Both the position numbers and the translations under genes were made by a program. From positions 310,001 through 374,000 of the forward strand of contig PANA01000004.1 in the NCBI GenBank assembly GCA_002708265.1: 64,000 bases of DNA, given 5' to 3'. The notes below the pieces were generated by a model. The model saw nothing but the letters and a program-made list of their open reading frames with translations. It ran no database searches and was not told where the DNA came from. This document shows positions 19,254 through 29,040 of the stretch, piece by piece. The stretch is from Legionellales bacterium (lineage in GTDB: Bacteria > Pseudomonadota > Gammaproteobacteria > Berkiellales > Berkiellaceae). Within the stretch, counting starts at the first letter, position 1, and each line of letters begins with the position of its first letter.

Positions 19254-21155
19254 GTGAAGGTGTTAAACAGGAAGAGAAAGCCTAATTATGGGGTATTACT
19301 GGATTTAGAGCCCGTATTTGATTCAACTCGCGCTCAACGTGAGTTAGTGGCAAACCAGCATGTCCCAGGCCCTAAACTTTATGAAAACTATTTTTCTGTA
19401 AAACTGGTTTCAGGAAATCGGCAATGGATCACACCAAATGGTGATATGTCGAGTGCCCAAAAAAAGCTTTTAACAAAACTCAGAGCGCTTCCCTATCATG
19501 TTAGTCTCTTTGGTCACGGACTTCCCTGCAGAGAGCCAGATCCTCATCGTAAGCATGTACGCGTTAGTGCTGATACGAGAGTCGCTAACAAGTATCAAAA
19601 GAGTTGGAAGGTATTACAGCACGTTAAATATATGCGGTCTAATTTTCTTTCAGATCTTCTAGATCGAAGATATAAATATGATTTCAATTTTCCATTTCAT
19701 AATGGAAAGTCTATGCTGGATTTAATGGTAGAAGATGGTAGACCTGAGATCCTCTTAAAAATAGCACTCGACCGTCCGGATCTTGCTCAAGCGTACTATA
19801 CGCAACATATTTTGCCTACATTAAGCTACTCAGAACAATTGGTAACCACAGATCCAACGCTAATTGCTCCTATGTTCCTTGCCCATCTATGTTCAGACGA
19901 TGCTTTTACAAGATTGTTACAAATGCCCTCAGCAAACAGAATCACCCTTGATAGAAATCGAAAGTTTTTGCTTATTCACCTAGCGAGTCAGGGAATGGAA
20001 GTTAAGTTTTGGGCTTTTATGGATTTTTGTGAGAGAAATCGACTGCCTTCTGATCACATCAATATACAAGCAATCTTGCATCGATGTTTAGAGGCAGCAG
20101 TCTGTTCTAATAACGTCTCTATAGTAACAAAATTACTAGATGATGAACGTATTGATCCAAATGATGATACACAACAACATCCTTGCAAAGCGCTTTTTAT
20201 GGCCATTGATAGTCCATTGTTTCCCATGATAATTAATCATGAAAGAGTAAACCCTAATCGGTGTGGTGTAATTCATCGAGGAAGATCTAATTTCAATGGA
20301 TCGCTTGGGGAGCTACTGCTGTATGATTATTTTAGAACGAATGAATTAAATCCCAATACAAAGGCGAATATATTGGCATTCTTACAGTGTCCAAAAGTTA
20401 AACTGAATCGTAAAAATGCTAGAGGACATTTAACCGTTCAAAATTTGTTTGCATATCGTTCGCATGGAGAAAAATTCTGGGCGATGTTCGAGCGATGGGT
20501 GATCGATCCGAAATGCGATGTTATGGCAAAAAATGAAAATGGCGATACTTTTCATATTGTATGCTTTCACGCCCTAGATTCAAATGAGGTTGAGAATTGG
20601 CGAAAATTGGCGGTTATTTGTCAAGTGGCAACAGGCGGATGGCCCTTTCTTCTGGGAAACGGACAAAGTATCGATAATCTATTTTACGAAAAGTTACCCC
20701 GTCAATTACATGCCCAGTTTCGTACCGGTGGAGCGCATTTTGAATACTCTAGAATGATATCAATGCGGCAAGAAGGATATTTAAACACTCTTGTTGAAAG
20801 CTTATTTAGAATGCTTTTATTGAATCGAATAGCTGAGATAAAGTGGAAAACCTCACTCCCAAATGAGATTATCGATATGATTGTTGGCGTATATAATCCT
20901 ATTAAAAATCCTCGTGCAATCAGTTGTGACGCCCATTACCCATTTCCAGTTTCCAGGGAAGATTTAAGTGAGAATTTTACAATATTGCGTGACAGAGCCT
21001 ATTCCATGGCACATAAAAAAGTTACAACTTGGCTATATCAGTTAACCCAAACCAAAAAGCACACCCCAGTCAATACAGCATCTGTCTCTGGGAAAACCGA
21101 GTGTAAAGATAAAACTAAATTAAGGGCTCAAAAGAAAAAAGCTAGAACTTATTAG
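19254..21155 (+). CDS. Unrecognised 633-aa cytoplasmic protein, effector-like
   Basis: No family is recognised with certainty. The 633-aa product has no signal peptide or membrane helix, is basic at both ends (start NRKRKPN, end LRAQKKKARTY), and is helical with degenerate repeat-like phrases such as LDLMVEDGRPEILLKIALDRPDL and VVTKLLDDERIDPNDD-type segments reminiscent of eroded ankyrin repeats. Near residues 540-555 SLPNEIIDMIVGVY loosely resembles an F-box helix, which is weak. It sits between the lpxC terminator and dciA/secA, a place where other gammaproteobacteria have no such gene. Host-directed effector is only an inference. Confidence 0.75.
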   Translation: MKVLNRKRKPNYGVLLDLEPVFDSTRAQRELVANQHVPGPKLYENYFSVKLVSGNRQWITPNGDMSSAQKKLLTKLRALPYHVSLFGHGLPCREPDPHRKHVRVSADTRVANKYQKSWKVLQHVKYMRSNFLSDLLDRRYKYDFNFPFHNGKSMLDLMVEDGRPEILLKIALDRPDLAQAYYTQHILPTLSYSEQLVTTDPTLIAPMFLAHLCSDDAFTRLLQMPSANRITLDRNRKFLLIHLASQGMEVKFWAFMDFCERNRLPSDHINIQAILHRCLEAAVCSNNVSIVTKLLDDERIDPNDDTQQHPCKALFMAIDSPLFPMIINHERVNPNRCGVIHRGRSNFNGSLGELLLYDYFRTNELNPNTKANILAFLQCPKVKLNRKNARGHLTVQNLFAYRSHGEKFWAMFERWVIDPKCDVMAKNENGDTFHIVCFHALDSNEVENWRKLAVICQVATGGWPFLLGNGQSIDNLFYEKLPRQLHAQFRTGGAHFEYSRMISMRQEGYLNTLVESLFRMLLLNRIAEIKWKTSLPNEIIDMIVGVYNPIKNPRAISCDAHYPFPVSREDLSENFTILRDRAYSMAHKKVTTWLYQLTQTKKHTPVNTASVSGKTECKDKTKLRAQKKKARTY

Positions 21156-21163
21156 ACTGAAAA

Positions 21164-21619
21164 CTAGGGTGATCCTTTTTGAGACAATTTTAAAAGGATT
21201 TTCTTTAAGGTTGGATTCTCTTCATGTGCCGCCATTTGTTCAAATTGACGTCGAACAGATTCAGGTGGAGGAGTAGCATTTTTTTGTATCACGGTTTTTT
21301 CTTCAGTTAGTTCAACAGGCTTTTCCATAAAGCCTGTTTTAACCTTAATTTCTGCAAGGGTCGAAAGCCATTCGACTTTTTTTAAATCATTTAGTATGGA
21401 AGGAGCGAGAAATCGACATTTTGTGGCCCAAGTTGGTGTGTCTGTTATTAAAACCAAACTTTGTCCACTATAACCGCCAACGACAACATGCGCCCTCAAA
21501 TCTTCAGGTAAAGTTTTTAATACCTGACTTTGAAGTTTCTGCAAACTACCAGCTTTCGCTAGTATCATTTCAAGCCCAGAAGACTTTTCTTGCAAAACAT
21601 CCTGTATCTTTTTATTCAT
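21164..21619 (-). CDS. DciA/DUF721-family protein (replicative helicase loader type)
   Basis: The 151-aa protein matches the DUF721 pattern: an N-terminal helix, then LQSQVLKTLPEDLRAHVVVGGYSGQSLVLITDTPTWATKCRFLAPSILNDL, a KH-like fold in which the W-x-x-x-L/C-R motif is typical. DciA is the ancestral loader or partner of DnaB in bacteria lacking DnaC. The tail from about residue 105 is low complexity. It is divergent from secA and convergent with the 633-aa gene (8 bp apart). A DUF721 gene near lpxC and secA is common in gammaproteobacteria, which supports the call. Confidence 0.82.
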   Translation of the reverse strand: MNKKIQDVLQEKSSGLEMILAKAGSLQKLQSQVLKTLPEDLRAHVVVGGYSGQSLVLITDTPTWATKCRFLAPSILNDLKKVEWLSTLAEIKVKTGFMEKPVELTEEKTVIQKNATPPPESVRRQFEQMAAHEENPTLKKILLKLSQKGSP

Positions 21620-21718
21620 GAGGCCTCTATGTAGGTGAATAACTGAATGCGTGTGTTATTGGCTTATGTTATATTCTGAAACTTAGAATTTTTTCGTCAA
21701 GTGGAATATATAGTTATT

Positions 21719-24445
21719 ATGCTGTCTAAGTTAGTCCGAAACCTCTTTGGTTCACGAAACCAGCGTACCTTAAACCAATATCAATCTAAAGTAGCCCAGA
21801 TTAATGCGCTAGCTGAAAGCTATGAGTCTTTATCTGATGAAGCGCTCAAGGGAAAGACCCATGAGTTTAAGGCTCGTCTAGAAAAGGGGGAGACGCTTGA
21901 TAGCTTGATGGTCGAGGCATTTGCCACGGTACGTGAAGCGGGAAGGCGTGTTCTAAATATGCGCCATTTTGATGTTCAGTTAATTGGTGGCATGTCACTT
22001 CACGAAGGTAAAATCGCTGAAATGTCTACCGGGGAAGGTAAGACATTGATGGCAACACTTCCCGCCTATTTAAATGCTTTATCAGGACGTCCCGTTCACA
22101 TTGTGACGGTCAATCCATACCTGGTTCGTCGGGATGCCGAGTGGATGGCGCCCTTATATGAATTATTGGGTCTGACAGTAGGGGTTGTTGTTCCTGATAT
22201 GCCCTTGGATGAAAAACGTGCCTCTTACCATGCGGATGTCATTTACGCTACTAATAATGAGCTAGGCTTTGATTATCTTCGCGATCGTATGGCCTACAGT
22301 GCAAATGAGAGGGTTCAGACAGAGTTAGCTTTTGCAATTGTCGATGAGGTCGATTCAATTTTAATTGACGAAGCGAGAACGCCGCTGATTATTTCTGGAC
22401 AAGCCCAAGACAGTTCAGAGCTGTACTTGACAATTAATCGATTAATTCCATTGCTTAAACGACAAGAGCAAGAAGGCGCTGAAGGTGACTTCACGGTGGA
22501 TGAAAAAACAAAACAAATCCATCTCACGGAAGCGGGTCATGATCATGTCGAACAGTTGTTATCCCAGAATGGTTTGCTTCCTGAAGGGGACAGTTTATAT
22601 GATCCAAAACACCTCATGCTGTTCCATCATGTGAATGCTGCTATTCGGGCGCATGCTATATTCCGGCGTGATGTAGAGTACTTATTAGCGGGTGGTGAAG
22701 TAGTGATCGTTGATGAGCACACAGGGCGTGCTATGCCTGGGCGTCGCTGGTCAGATGGTCTTCACCAAGCAATAGAAGCTAAAGAGGGGGTGCCTATTCA
22801 CCCCGAGAACCAAACGCTGGCATCTATTACTTTCCAAAACTTTTTCCGTTTATACGGAAAACTGGCTGGAATGACGGGAACCGCAGATACCGAAGCTTAC
22901 GAGTTTCAACAAATTTACGGATTAGAGGTTGTGGTTATACCCACTAACCGTCCATGCCAGCGAAAAGATATGGCTGATATGGTGTATTTGACTGTCGCAG
23001 AAAAATTTGAGGCAATCGTCACAGATATTAAGACATGCTATGAAAAAGGTCAGCCGGTACTGGTTGGTACTATCTCTATTGAAAACTCTGAGTACCTATC
23101 TCAACGTTTAACAAAAGAAAAAGTTCCTCACAATGTCCTAAATGCAAAATTTCACGAGCAGGAAGCTCAAATTATTGCTGATGCCGGTAAAATCCAAGCG
23201 GTAACTATTGCAACCAATATGGCTGGTCGTGGAACTGATATCGTTTTAGGGGGATCTTTATCCAAAGCGTTAGATGAGCTTCCTGAAGGTGCACCTGAGG
23301 TAGATAGAGAAGCTGTAAAGCAGCAATGGCAAGCAGATCATGACAAAGTGATTGAGCTGGGTGGTTTGCATATTCTAGGAACAGAGCGACATGAATCGCG
23401 ACGAATTGATAATCAGTTAAGAGGCCGTAGTGGACGACAAGGGGATCCCGGTTCTTCGCAGTTCTTCCTCTCACTTGAAGATCCATTAATGCGTTTGTTT
23501 GCATCTGACAGGGTTAAAAACATGATGCGAACCCTTGGCGTGAAGGACGGAGAAGCGATTACACACTCAATTGTTTCACGCTCAATTGAAAATGCGCAGC
23601 GTAAAGTCGAAGGGCATAACTTTGATATTCGTAAGAATCTATTACAGTTTGATGATGTTGCTAACGATCAGCGTAAAGTAATTTACTCTGAAAGGGATAT
23701 GCTTGTTAAAACGGACGATTTGACTGATAAAATCCAAGAAATGCTATCGTCTACAACAGAAGATTTGGTTTATCAATATATGCCAGAGGGCACACTGGAG
23801 CAGCAGTGGCAGGTGCCAGCGTTGGAAAACCGACTAAAAGAAGAGCTTGGACTAGATGTACCAGTTTCTCATTGGCTAGAAGAGAACAAGGAGCTCGATA
23901 TCGCAGGGGTGGCTAACAAAGTACTAGAGCAGGCGCAGTCTGTATATCGGGAAAAGTGCGATACCTTTGGCGAGAAGATGGTTAATACCGTTCAAAAATC
24001 TATTTTGCTTCATCATTTGGACTTAGCGTGGCGTGAACACTTAAGTGCAATGGACTACTTAAGACAAAGTATTCACTTGAGAGGCTATGCTCAAAAAGAT
24101 CCTCGGCAAGAATATAAGCGAGAGGCTTTTGAGCTGTTCTCACAGATGCTGGCAAATGTGCGATTAATGGTAGTGGGTACACTATTGAAAGCACAGCTTC
24201 AGGCCCAGCCAGATGAAGCTATATCTCATGAGGAAGAAGCACTCCTTGAAAATAATCGTGTTTTTGCCTCAGGTGAAAGTGTTAGAGCAAAACATGATTC
24301 CTTGGACTCATTGATTGCTCCTAAGGCAACAGATGCATTTGCTGCGAACTCCGCAGATGACTCAGCAGGAGATAAAGTCGGCAGAAATGATATATGTCCT
24401 TGCGGCTCTCAGAAAAAATACAAACACTGTCATGGAAAAATTTAA
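21719..24445 (+). CDS. secA: Preprotein translocase ATPase SecA
   Basis: Motor of the Sec pathway, pushing unfolded preproteins through SecYEG. With ATG at 21719 ([16 protein letters not shown]) it has 908 aa. Motifs include [12 protein letters not shown], Walker [53 protein letters not shown] and [22 protein letters not shown]. The C-terminus ends in the zinc-binding SecB/lipid contact motif C-P-C-G-S-x6-C-H. secM is absent between lpxC and secA. The mutT start lies inside the last codons. Confidence 0.98.
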   Translation: MLSKLVRNLFGSRNQRTLNQYQSKVAQINALAESYESLSDEALKGKTHEFKARLEKGETLDSLMVEAFATVREAGRRVLNMRHFDVQLIGGMSLHEGKIAEMSTGEGKTLMATLPAYLNALSGRPVHIVTVNPYLVRRDAEWMAPLYELLGLTVGVVVPDMPLDEKRASYHADVIYATNNELGFDYLRDRMAYSANERVQTELAFAIVDEVDSILIDEARTPLIISGQAQDSSELYLTINRLIPLLKRQEQEGAEGDFTVDEKTKQIHLTEAGHDHVEQLLSQNGLLPEGDSLYDPKHLMLFHHVNAAIRAHAIFRRDVEYLLAGGEVVIVDEHTGRAMPGRRWSDGLHQAIEAKEGVPIHPENQTLASITFQNFFRLYGKLAGMTGTADTEAYEFQQIYGLEVVVIPTNRPCQRKDMADMVYLTVAEKFEAIVTDIKTCYEKGQPVLVGTISIENSEYLSQRLTKEKVPHNVLNAKFHEQEAQIIADAGKIQAVTIATNMAGRGTDIVLGGSLSKALDELPEGAPEVDREAVKQQWQADHDKVIELGGLHILGTERHESRRIDNQLRGRSGRQGDPGSSQFFLSLEDPLMRLFASDRVKNMMRTLGVKDGEAITHSIVSRSIENAQRKVEGHNFDIRKNLLQFDDVANDQRKVIYSERDMLVKTDDLTDKIQEMLSSTTEDLVYQYMPEGTLEQQWQVPALENRLKEELGLDVPVSHWLEENKELDIAGVANKVLEQAQSVYREKCDTFGEKMVNTVQKSILLHHLDLAWREHLSAMDYLRQSIHLRGYAQKDPRQEYKREAFELFSQMLANVRLMVVGTLLKAQLQAQPDEAISHEEEALLENNRVFASGESVRAKHDSLDSLIAPKATDAFAANSADDSAGDKVGRNDICPCGSQKKYKHCHGKI

Positions 24446-24839
24446 CCACATTCATGTGGCGATCGGCATAGTATATCGTGAAAATAAAGTGTTGGTGGCT
24501 AAAAGAGGCAGCCATCAACACTGCCCAGATGTGTGGGAGTTTCCCGGGGGAAAGTGTGAAAATAATGAGACCCCTGTCCAAACACTGGCTCGAGAACTTC
24601 TCGAAGAAGTTGGAATTACTGTTCAGCTAGTCCAACCTTTAACCACTTTTACTCATCAATATCCTTCTAGAAAAGTGACACTACATGCTTTTTGGGTGAC
24701 TGATTTTCTATCAGAGCCCTTTTCAAAAGAGGGGCAGCCCTTACGTTGGGTGACAATAGACGAATTACCTGATTTGTCTATGCCAGAAGGAAATGCTTCA
24801 ATTCTTGAGCAGATCAGCCTTAAGCAGTCCATAAAATAG
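24432..24839 (+). CDS. mutT: MutT-type Nudix hydrolase (8-oxo-dGTP diphosphatase)
   Basis: Removes 8-oxo-dGTP from the nucleotide pool. The 135-aa protein has [18 protein letters not shown] at the start and a full Nudix box: [19 protein letters not shown] with EEVGI following (GX5EX7REUXEEXGU). The W-E-F-P-G-G lead-in and HAFWV strand match MutT. ATG 24432 overlaps the secA 3' end by 14 bp, the usual secA-mutT pair. Confidence 0.93.
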   Translation: MEKFNHIHVAIGIVYRENKVLVAKRGSHQHCPDVWEFPGGKCENNETPVQTLARELLEEVGITVQLVQPLTTFTHQYPSRKVTLHAFWVTDFLSEPFSKEGQPLRWVTIDELPDLSMPEGNASILEQISLKQSIK

Positions 24840-24877
24840 CCGATATTATAAAGAGTATGTTGGTTGGAGACACTTTA

Positions 24878-26029
24878 ATGGACTTGGGTGAAGCACTATA
24901 CAAAACACTTATTGAGGCTAAAGAAAGCTCTTCTGATCAGGAAGATATCCAAGCAGCACTCGATTATGTATACCACGAGATGCAAGGTGAGTTGAATCCT
25001 ACTACTGCAGAACTTATTTATGCATACTGCATAGTTTTTGAGACAGCTGTAGATGAAGAAGAGTGGGATATCATATGGCATTGTTTTAAGCATGGTTATC
25101 TTGATGCCAGTGTTGTTGTTCAGTCACTATATGAGCTTTTTCCAGAAGAAAGTGAAGGGGCCGTCTTATTGTTGGATACCTGGTCTAGCTATTTGATACA
25201 ACACAATCAGTATGTATTAGTTTTTGATGTGATGATTCAAGTAAACGTAGATCAATATAATAAAAACATAGTTGCTAAATATTTAAATACTGTCGTATTA
25301 AAATTAAGTATCAATCAACTCGAAACTCGACTGAACACTGAATATTTTGAAAAGCTTAAACTACTAGAGCAAGAGCAGAGTGCGGAAGAGGTTTTTGCAA
25401 AGCTGCTTGAAAATGGCAACGAAGAACGACGTTTATTGAATTGTTTAATTGTGTCTATGCCATTCAATATCTTTTCATCAATTTTAGAAACGCACAATAG
25501 ACTTAACGCATTATTTCAAGATAAACATATACGCTTAGAGTTATTTAAGCGCTGTGTTAAATCCGATAACTTTCAACTTTTATCGAGTTATGAAGCTTAT
25601 ATTAGCACCCCTGAAATAGGCACAACACTGTTACTAGAGGCATGTAACTCACATCAAGATGAAAACATAAACTTTATGATTTTAATGTTTATTAAAAACA
25701 GATGGCCAATCGATGAGCGGTGTTTGATTTCAGCGCCTGAGCACGCAGCTATTATCTTGCAGCGAGGTTTGAGAATTAAAGGTGGCACCTTTGCCAAAAT
25801 TAAGGAAAAACCTTTTGTAGCCAATCAGATGCTAAGTTCTCTAGTTGAAAATGCATTCCCAGTTGATGATGAGGTGTGCGAGCTTAGATTAAAGTCACTA
25901 ATTGATCCAAATGGAAAGTACCAGTTTGAGAGTGATGAAAAAGTCATTGAATTGGCTAAAAACTTAAACAAAGAAAATATTGTTAATATTTTCAAAGACA
26001 ATAACGTTTCAGTGCAAAAAGACATGTAA
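24878..26029 (+). CDS. Unrecognised acidic helical protein, 383 aa
   Basis: No family recognised. From ATG 24878 (GGAG 8 nt upstream) it encodes 383 aa with no signal peptide or membrane span. It is acidic and almost wholly helical by composition, with leucine-rich blocks (AELIYAYCIVFETAVDEEEW, FEKLKLLEQEQSAEEVFAKLL) and phrases like TTLLLEACNSHQDENINFMILMF and EKVIELAKNLNKENIVNIFKDN that resemble eroded ankyrin or other alpha-solenoid repeats. The base composition is more AT-rich than neighbouring secA. It is inserted between mutT and yacG/zapD, which are adjacent in many relatives, so it is probably lineage-specific. Confidence 0.75.
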   Translation: MDLGEALYKTLIEAKESSSDQEDIQAALDYVYHEMQGELNPTTAELIYAYCIVFETAVDEEEWDIIWHCFKHGYLDASVVVQSLYELFPEESEGAVLLLDTWSSYLIQHNQYVLVFDVMIQVNVDQYNKNIVAKYLNTVVLKLSINQLETRLNTEYFEKLKLLEQEQSAEEVFAKLLENGNEERRLLNCLIVSMPFNIFSSILETHNRLNALFQDKHIRLELFKRCVKSDNFQLLSSYEAYISTPEIGTTLLLEACNSHQDENINFMILMFIKNRWPIDERCLISAPEHAAIILQRGLRIKGGTFAKIKEKPFVANQMLSSLVENAFPVDDEVCELRLKSLIDPNGKYQFESDEKVIELAKNLNKENIVNIFKDNNVSVQKDM

Positions 26030-26556
26030 ACAAAGAGCACTTCCTCCTGTAAGCCAATATATATTAAACACTTATCTGCTAAAAATAGACATAAACGCTC
26101 CTAATAAAGAATTAAGATGCTGGAACTATCTGATAGTTCAGAGGATGGGAAAATAGTTGTAATTTGCTATCGTTTGAGAGCGTATCTTTAATACGCTTAC
26201 TCAAAAGTGCACTGAGGTCGTGGGGGATATCACTCCTTATCATCCCAGTGGTCCCTCTCTACATTTAAAACTAACCAGAATAAAGTCTAAAATTAGAGGC
26301 TATCAACAGTTTCTACGGATACTAATTGATAAATTAAAACACCCTACAAAACTTATGACGCATCCTTTGATCAGGTTTTTTTATCTCAATGGCAATTTAG
26401 AGCATACGCTTTGTGTTCGTTAAAGAATACAGACTATATGAAAACGGATTTAGGGAAACTCTTTCTATTTTCCAAAGAAATTAATACAGAGGTTCGTAAA
26501 ATAGATAAATTATTGGAAAGATTTAGAGAAAGTAAACGCAGCAAAAGAAATCCTGG
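26030..26556. other. Non-coding or decayed gap with a strong hairpin
   Basis: This 0.5 kb stretch between two convergent gene groups holds no gene I can support. At 26173-26206 lies a bulged hairpin: TTTGAG plus AGCGTAT on the left, loop CTTTA, ATACGCT, bulge TA, CTCAAA on the right. Without a T-run it is not a textbook terminator. Two short plus-strand frames, 26220-26423 and 26438-26560, in different phases and without ribosome sites, could be remnants of a decayed gene. Confidence 0.5.
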
Positions 26557-26760
26557 CTAGTTAAAGTCTTCTTCGTCGAGACTGGTAGGCTTGTCATCAC
26601 TGGGAATAGCATATTCCTCATTAGCCCAATTCCCAAAGTCTATTTTTTGGCAGAGACTTGAGCAAAAGGGACGAAACTCATTTTCAGAAGACCAATTGAG
26701 TGTCTTTTGGCATCTGGGACATTGATATGGGTTATTTTTACTGGTGCTATTGTCAGTCAT
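26557..26760 (-). CDS. yacG: DNA gyrase inhibitor YacG
   Basis: Small zinc protein that in E. coli binds GyrB and inhibits gyrase. The 67-aa protein has the Cys4 zinc site C-P-R-C near residues 14-17 and C-x3-C (CSSLC) near 33-37, followed by the family motif IDFGNWANEEYAIP. The C-terminal tail is acidic. The ATG overlaps the zapD stop in an ATGA, placing it at the end of the pil-coaE-zapD-yacG transcript. Confidence 0.95.
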   Translation of the reverse strand: MTDNSTSKNNPYQCPRCQKTLNWSSENEFRPFCSSLCQKIDFGNWANEEYAIPSDDKPTSLDEEDFN

Positions 26761-27527
26761 ACTTTACAAAATGTTATATCAAAAGGTATATCGCTCTTGG
26801 TTAGTTCTGACTTAGGGGTATCTGAGGTCGATTGGAAAAAACGAACATTCATACGGTGCCGATTACCTGACATTTCTGGATAGGCTTCAACCTCTTGTTC
26901 CAGATGAAGGCGCACTAATCTAAGTTGATGCCCTTTTTCAAATTGTTGATGATATCGACCCTGCTGCGCCAAACAGCGCTGCTTCATACCGCTCGACCGA
27001 ACCAACTCAAGCAAAGTGTATATTGCTTCTGATATAGGCGCTAAGTCTTCTAACCACGCCCGTAATTGTGCCACTTTTTCACCGTTTGAACAATGAAGCC
27101 AGTGATGATAGGCAGGGAAGTCATAGGAAAGAGGGCTACCGGGACCTTTCAGTCGTTGTCGAAGCTGAGTAAGAAATTCGTTCTTTCGAATACTGGGGAG
27201 AGATGTCAGTGAAAAGTGGAGTAGGCCAGTGTGTATATCATTTAAGCGTTTTACCACTTTTTCAATAACATTGAGGTCTGCTTGAGGATTATCTTGCAGT
27301 GCAAACAAGCAGTTTCTTATTTTGTCAGTCTCTTGTAGGGCTTCAGATTTAATATCAATCCGATCTAAAATATTTAAAATTTCGCATAAGCTATTCAAAC
27401 TTAGGTGAAAAGCCCAGTTTTTTCCTTCTTCTAAGCCTTGAGCGCTTTGATTGAATAAGTGCTCAAGACGAAGAAAAAGACGGGTTCTTTCATTCAGTGG
27501 AAGCTCATAAGTAACAGTGTTAGCCAT
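26757..27527 (-). CDS. zapD: Cell division protein ZapD
   Basis: Z-ring-associated protein that bundles FtsZ filaments through the FtsZ C-terminal peptide. ATG at 27527 has AAGGA 7 nt upstream and gives 256 aa, near the E. coli 247. Recognisable blocks: ANTVTYELPLNERTRLFLRLEHLF at the start, a helical N-terminal domain, a central FLTQLRQRLKGPGSPLSYDFPAYHHWLH segment and ending MNVRFFQS. It lies between coaE and yacG as in many gammaproteobacteria. Confidence 0.94.
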   Translation of the reverse strand: MANTVTYELPLNERTRLFLRLEHLFNQSAQGLEEGKNWAFHLSLNSLCEILNILDRIDIKSEALQETDKIRNCLFALQDNPQADLNVIEKVVKRLNDIHTGLLHFSLTSLPSIRKNEFLTQLRQRLKGPGSPLSYDFPAYHHWLHCSNGEKVAQLRAWLEDLAPISEAIYTLLELVRSSGMKQRCLAQQGRYHQQFEKGHQLRLVRLHLEQEVEAYPEMSGNRHRMNVRFFQSTSDTPKSELTKSDIPFDITFCKV

Positions 27528-27571
27528 GTTTCCATCCTTGGAATGTTTGCTTACACTATAGCACAAAACAC

Positions 27572-28174
27572 CTACCCAAGCTTTGTATACTGCTTATGTA
27601 GGGCTTCTACGCTAGCCTGAACTTCATCAATGGGGCGATCTGTATTAATCACATCATCAGCCTGAGAAACTCTCGCTTCCCTAGGTAGCTGCTGGCTCAT
27701 AATGGCCTCAACATGACTGGGTTCTAGCTTATCCCGTATAGTTGTCCGCTCTATTTGCAGAGATTCAGGGCAGTCTGTCACAAGAACCCGGTTTACCGGG
27801 TAGAAGCGACCCTTTTCAAGCAAAAGGGGTACAATTAAAATTGTGTAGGGCCCAGTTGTTTTCTCTAGTAAGGCTTGAACACGTTGCCGAATCACAGGGT
27901 GAAGAATAGATTCAAGTTGCATCAGGGTTCTTTCATCTGAAAACACTCGACTGCGGACATACTCTCGGTTCATACGCCCATTTTCAAGAAGGGTATCTGG
28001 ACCTAACAGAGAAACCACCTTATCAAGAGCAGGAGAACCAGGTTCTACCACCTCTCTAGCAATCAGATCGGTATCAATTATTGTTGCACCAAGCTTTTCA
28101 AACATTTTTGAGACAGTGGTTTTTCCTGAGCCAATACCACCGGTCAAACCAATTAGAGTCTTTTTTACATCCAT
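27572..28174 (-). CDS. coaE: Dephospho-CoA kinase
   Basis: Final step of coenzyme A synthesis, phosphorylating dephospho-CoA on the ribose 3'-OH. The 200-aa protein starts MDVKKTLIGLTGGIGSGKTT, with the P-loop GGIGSGKT, followed by IDTDLIAREVVEPG, HPVIRQRV, VPLLLEKG and a C-terminal RxxQ-like segment MSQQLPREAR. ATG at 28174 lies within the last codons of pilD, so the two are translationally coupled. Confidence 0.96.
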   Translation of the reverse strand: MDVKKTLIGLTGGIGSGKTTVSKMFEKLGATIIDTDLIAREVVEPGSPALDKVVSLLGPDTLLENGRMNREYVRSRVFSDERTLMQLESILHPVIRQRVQALLEKTTGPYTILIVPLLLEKGRFYPVNRVLVTDCPESLQIERTTIRDKLEPSHVEAIMSQQLPREARVSQADDVINTDRPIDEVQASVEALHKQYTKLG

Positions 28175-29037
28175 ACTATTTGCCAATACCATTGTTGTAT
28201 ATCTGAACCATAAAGATAAGTGATCCAGCCGGCAAAAGCCAAATATGGCCCAAAAGGTATCGGCTGTTCACGGTTAATACGGTTCATTAAAATTAGACTT
28301 ATACCCACTATTGCGCCAAGAGTCGAGGCAATAAAAATAATAGCTGGCAAGTGAGCAGCGCCACACCATGCACCAAGAAAAGCCAACAGCTTAAAGTCTC
28401 CTTGGCCTAATCCTTCTTTTCCAGTGAGAAGCTTAAAGACCCAAAAAACAGACCACAGTGCTAAATATCCGATGACTGCCCCAGTGATAGCCGCTTTAGG
28501 CGCTATAAATAAGTGAGGGTATAAGGCTGAGCCAAGCAACCCTCCCCATAAGCCAAGATATACAATATTGTCAGGCAATAACATGTGTTCAAAGTCGATG
28601 AACGTTAAAACCAATAGGATCATGGCCAAGCTAAAAGCAATTAGTGCGGCAGTGGAAATACCAAAGTGCAAAGCACACCATATCCCCATCAGTGCTGTTA
28701 ATCCCTCAACCACCAGGTAACGTGGACTAATAGATTTATGACAGTGACGACACTTTCCCCTTAGGAACAAGTAACTGAAAACTGGAATATTATCGTAGAA
28801 GCGAATAGGGGTACGACAGTAGACACAGTGAGAAGATGGAAAGGCTAAATTAAAAGTGTGTGAGGTCTCAACGCCGGCATTTGTTTCAAGGAAAGACTGG
28901 CATTCTTCTTTGAATTGTTGTTCGAGCATTTTAGGTAGTCGAACAATAACCACATTTAAAAAACTGCCTAACATTAACGTAAAAAGAACCACCGCCGTCC
29001 ACAAAAAACACGGATAAGTTTGTAAAGCTTCTAACAT
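28165..29037 (-). CDS. pilD: Prepilin leader peptidase / N-methyltransferase
   Basis: Inner-membrane aspartyl protease that removes the leader of type IV prepilins and N-methylates the new Phe1. The 290-aa protein has a first membrane helix with GSFLNVVIVRLP, a cytoplasmic zinc domain with two CxxC pairs at about residues 70-98, and the two catalytic Asp motifs, FIDFEHMLLPD and GLGQGDFKLL. Several further helices follow. It is 3 bp after pilC and overlaps coaE. It may also process type II secretion pseudopilins. Confidence 0.97.
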   Translation of the reverse strand: MLEALQTYPCFLWTAVVLFTLMLGSFLNVVIVRLPKMLEQQFKEECQSFLETNAGVETSHTFNLAFPSSHCVYCRTPIRFYDNIPVFSYLFLRGKCRHCHKSISPRYLVVEGLTALMGIWCALHFGISTAALIAFSLAMILLVLTFIDFEHMLLPDNIVYLGLWGGLLGSALYPHLFIAPKAAITGAVIGYLALWSVFWVFKLLTGKEGLGQGDFKLLAFLGAWCGAAHLPAIIFIASTLGAIVGISLILMNRINREQPIPFGPYLAFAGWITYLYGSDIQQWYWQIVWM

Positions 29038-29040
29038 TTT

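Noticed and set aside
18121-21718. secM between lpxC and secA
   Set aside because: The only reading frames in this interval are the 633-aa gene and the minus-strand DUF721 gene; no short secreted arrest peptide is seen before secA.
26220-26423. Possible 67-aa gene starting at GTG
   Set aside because: No ribosome site, no recognisable family, low-complexity basic translation, and surrounded by stops; kept only as a possible remnant in the gap description.
26438-26560. Possible 40-aa peptide (charged, helical)
   Set aside because: No ribosome site and no conservation evidence; too short to support alone.
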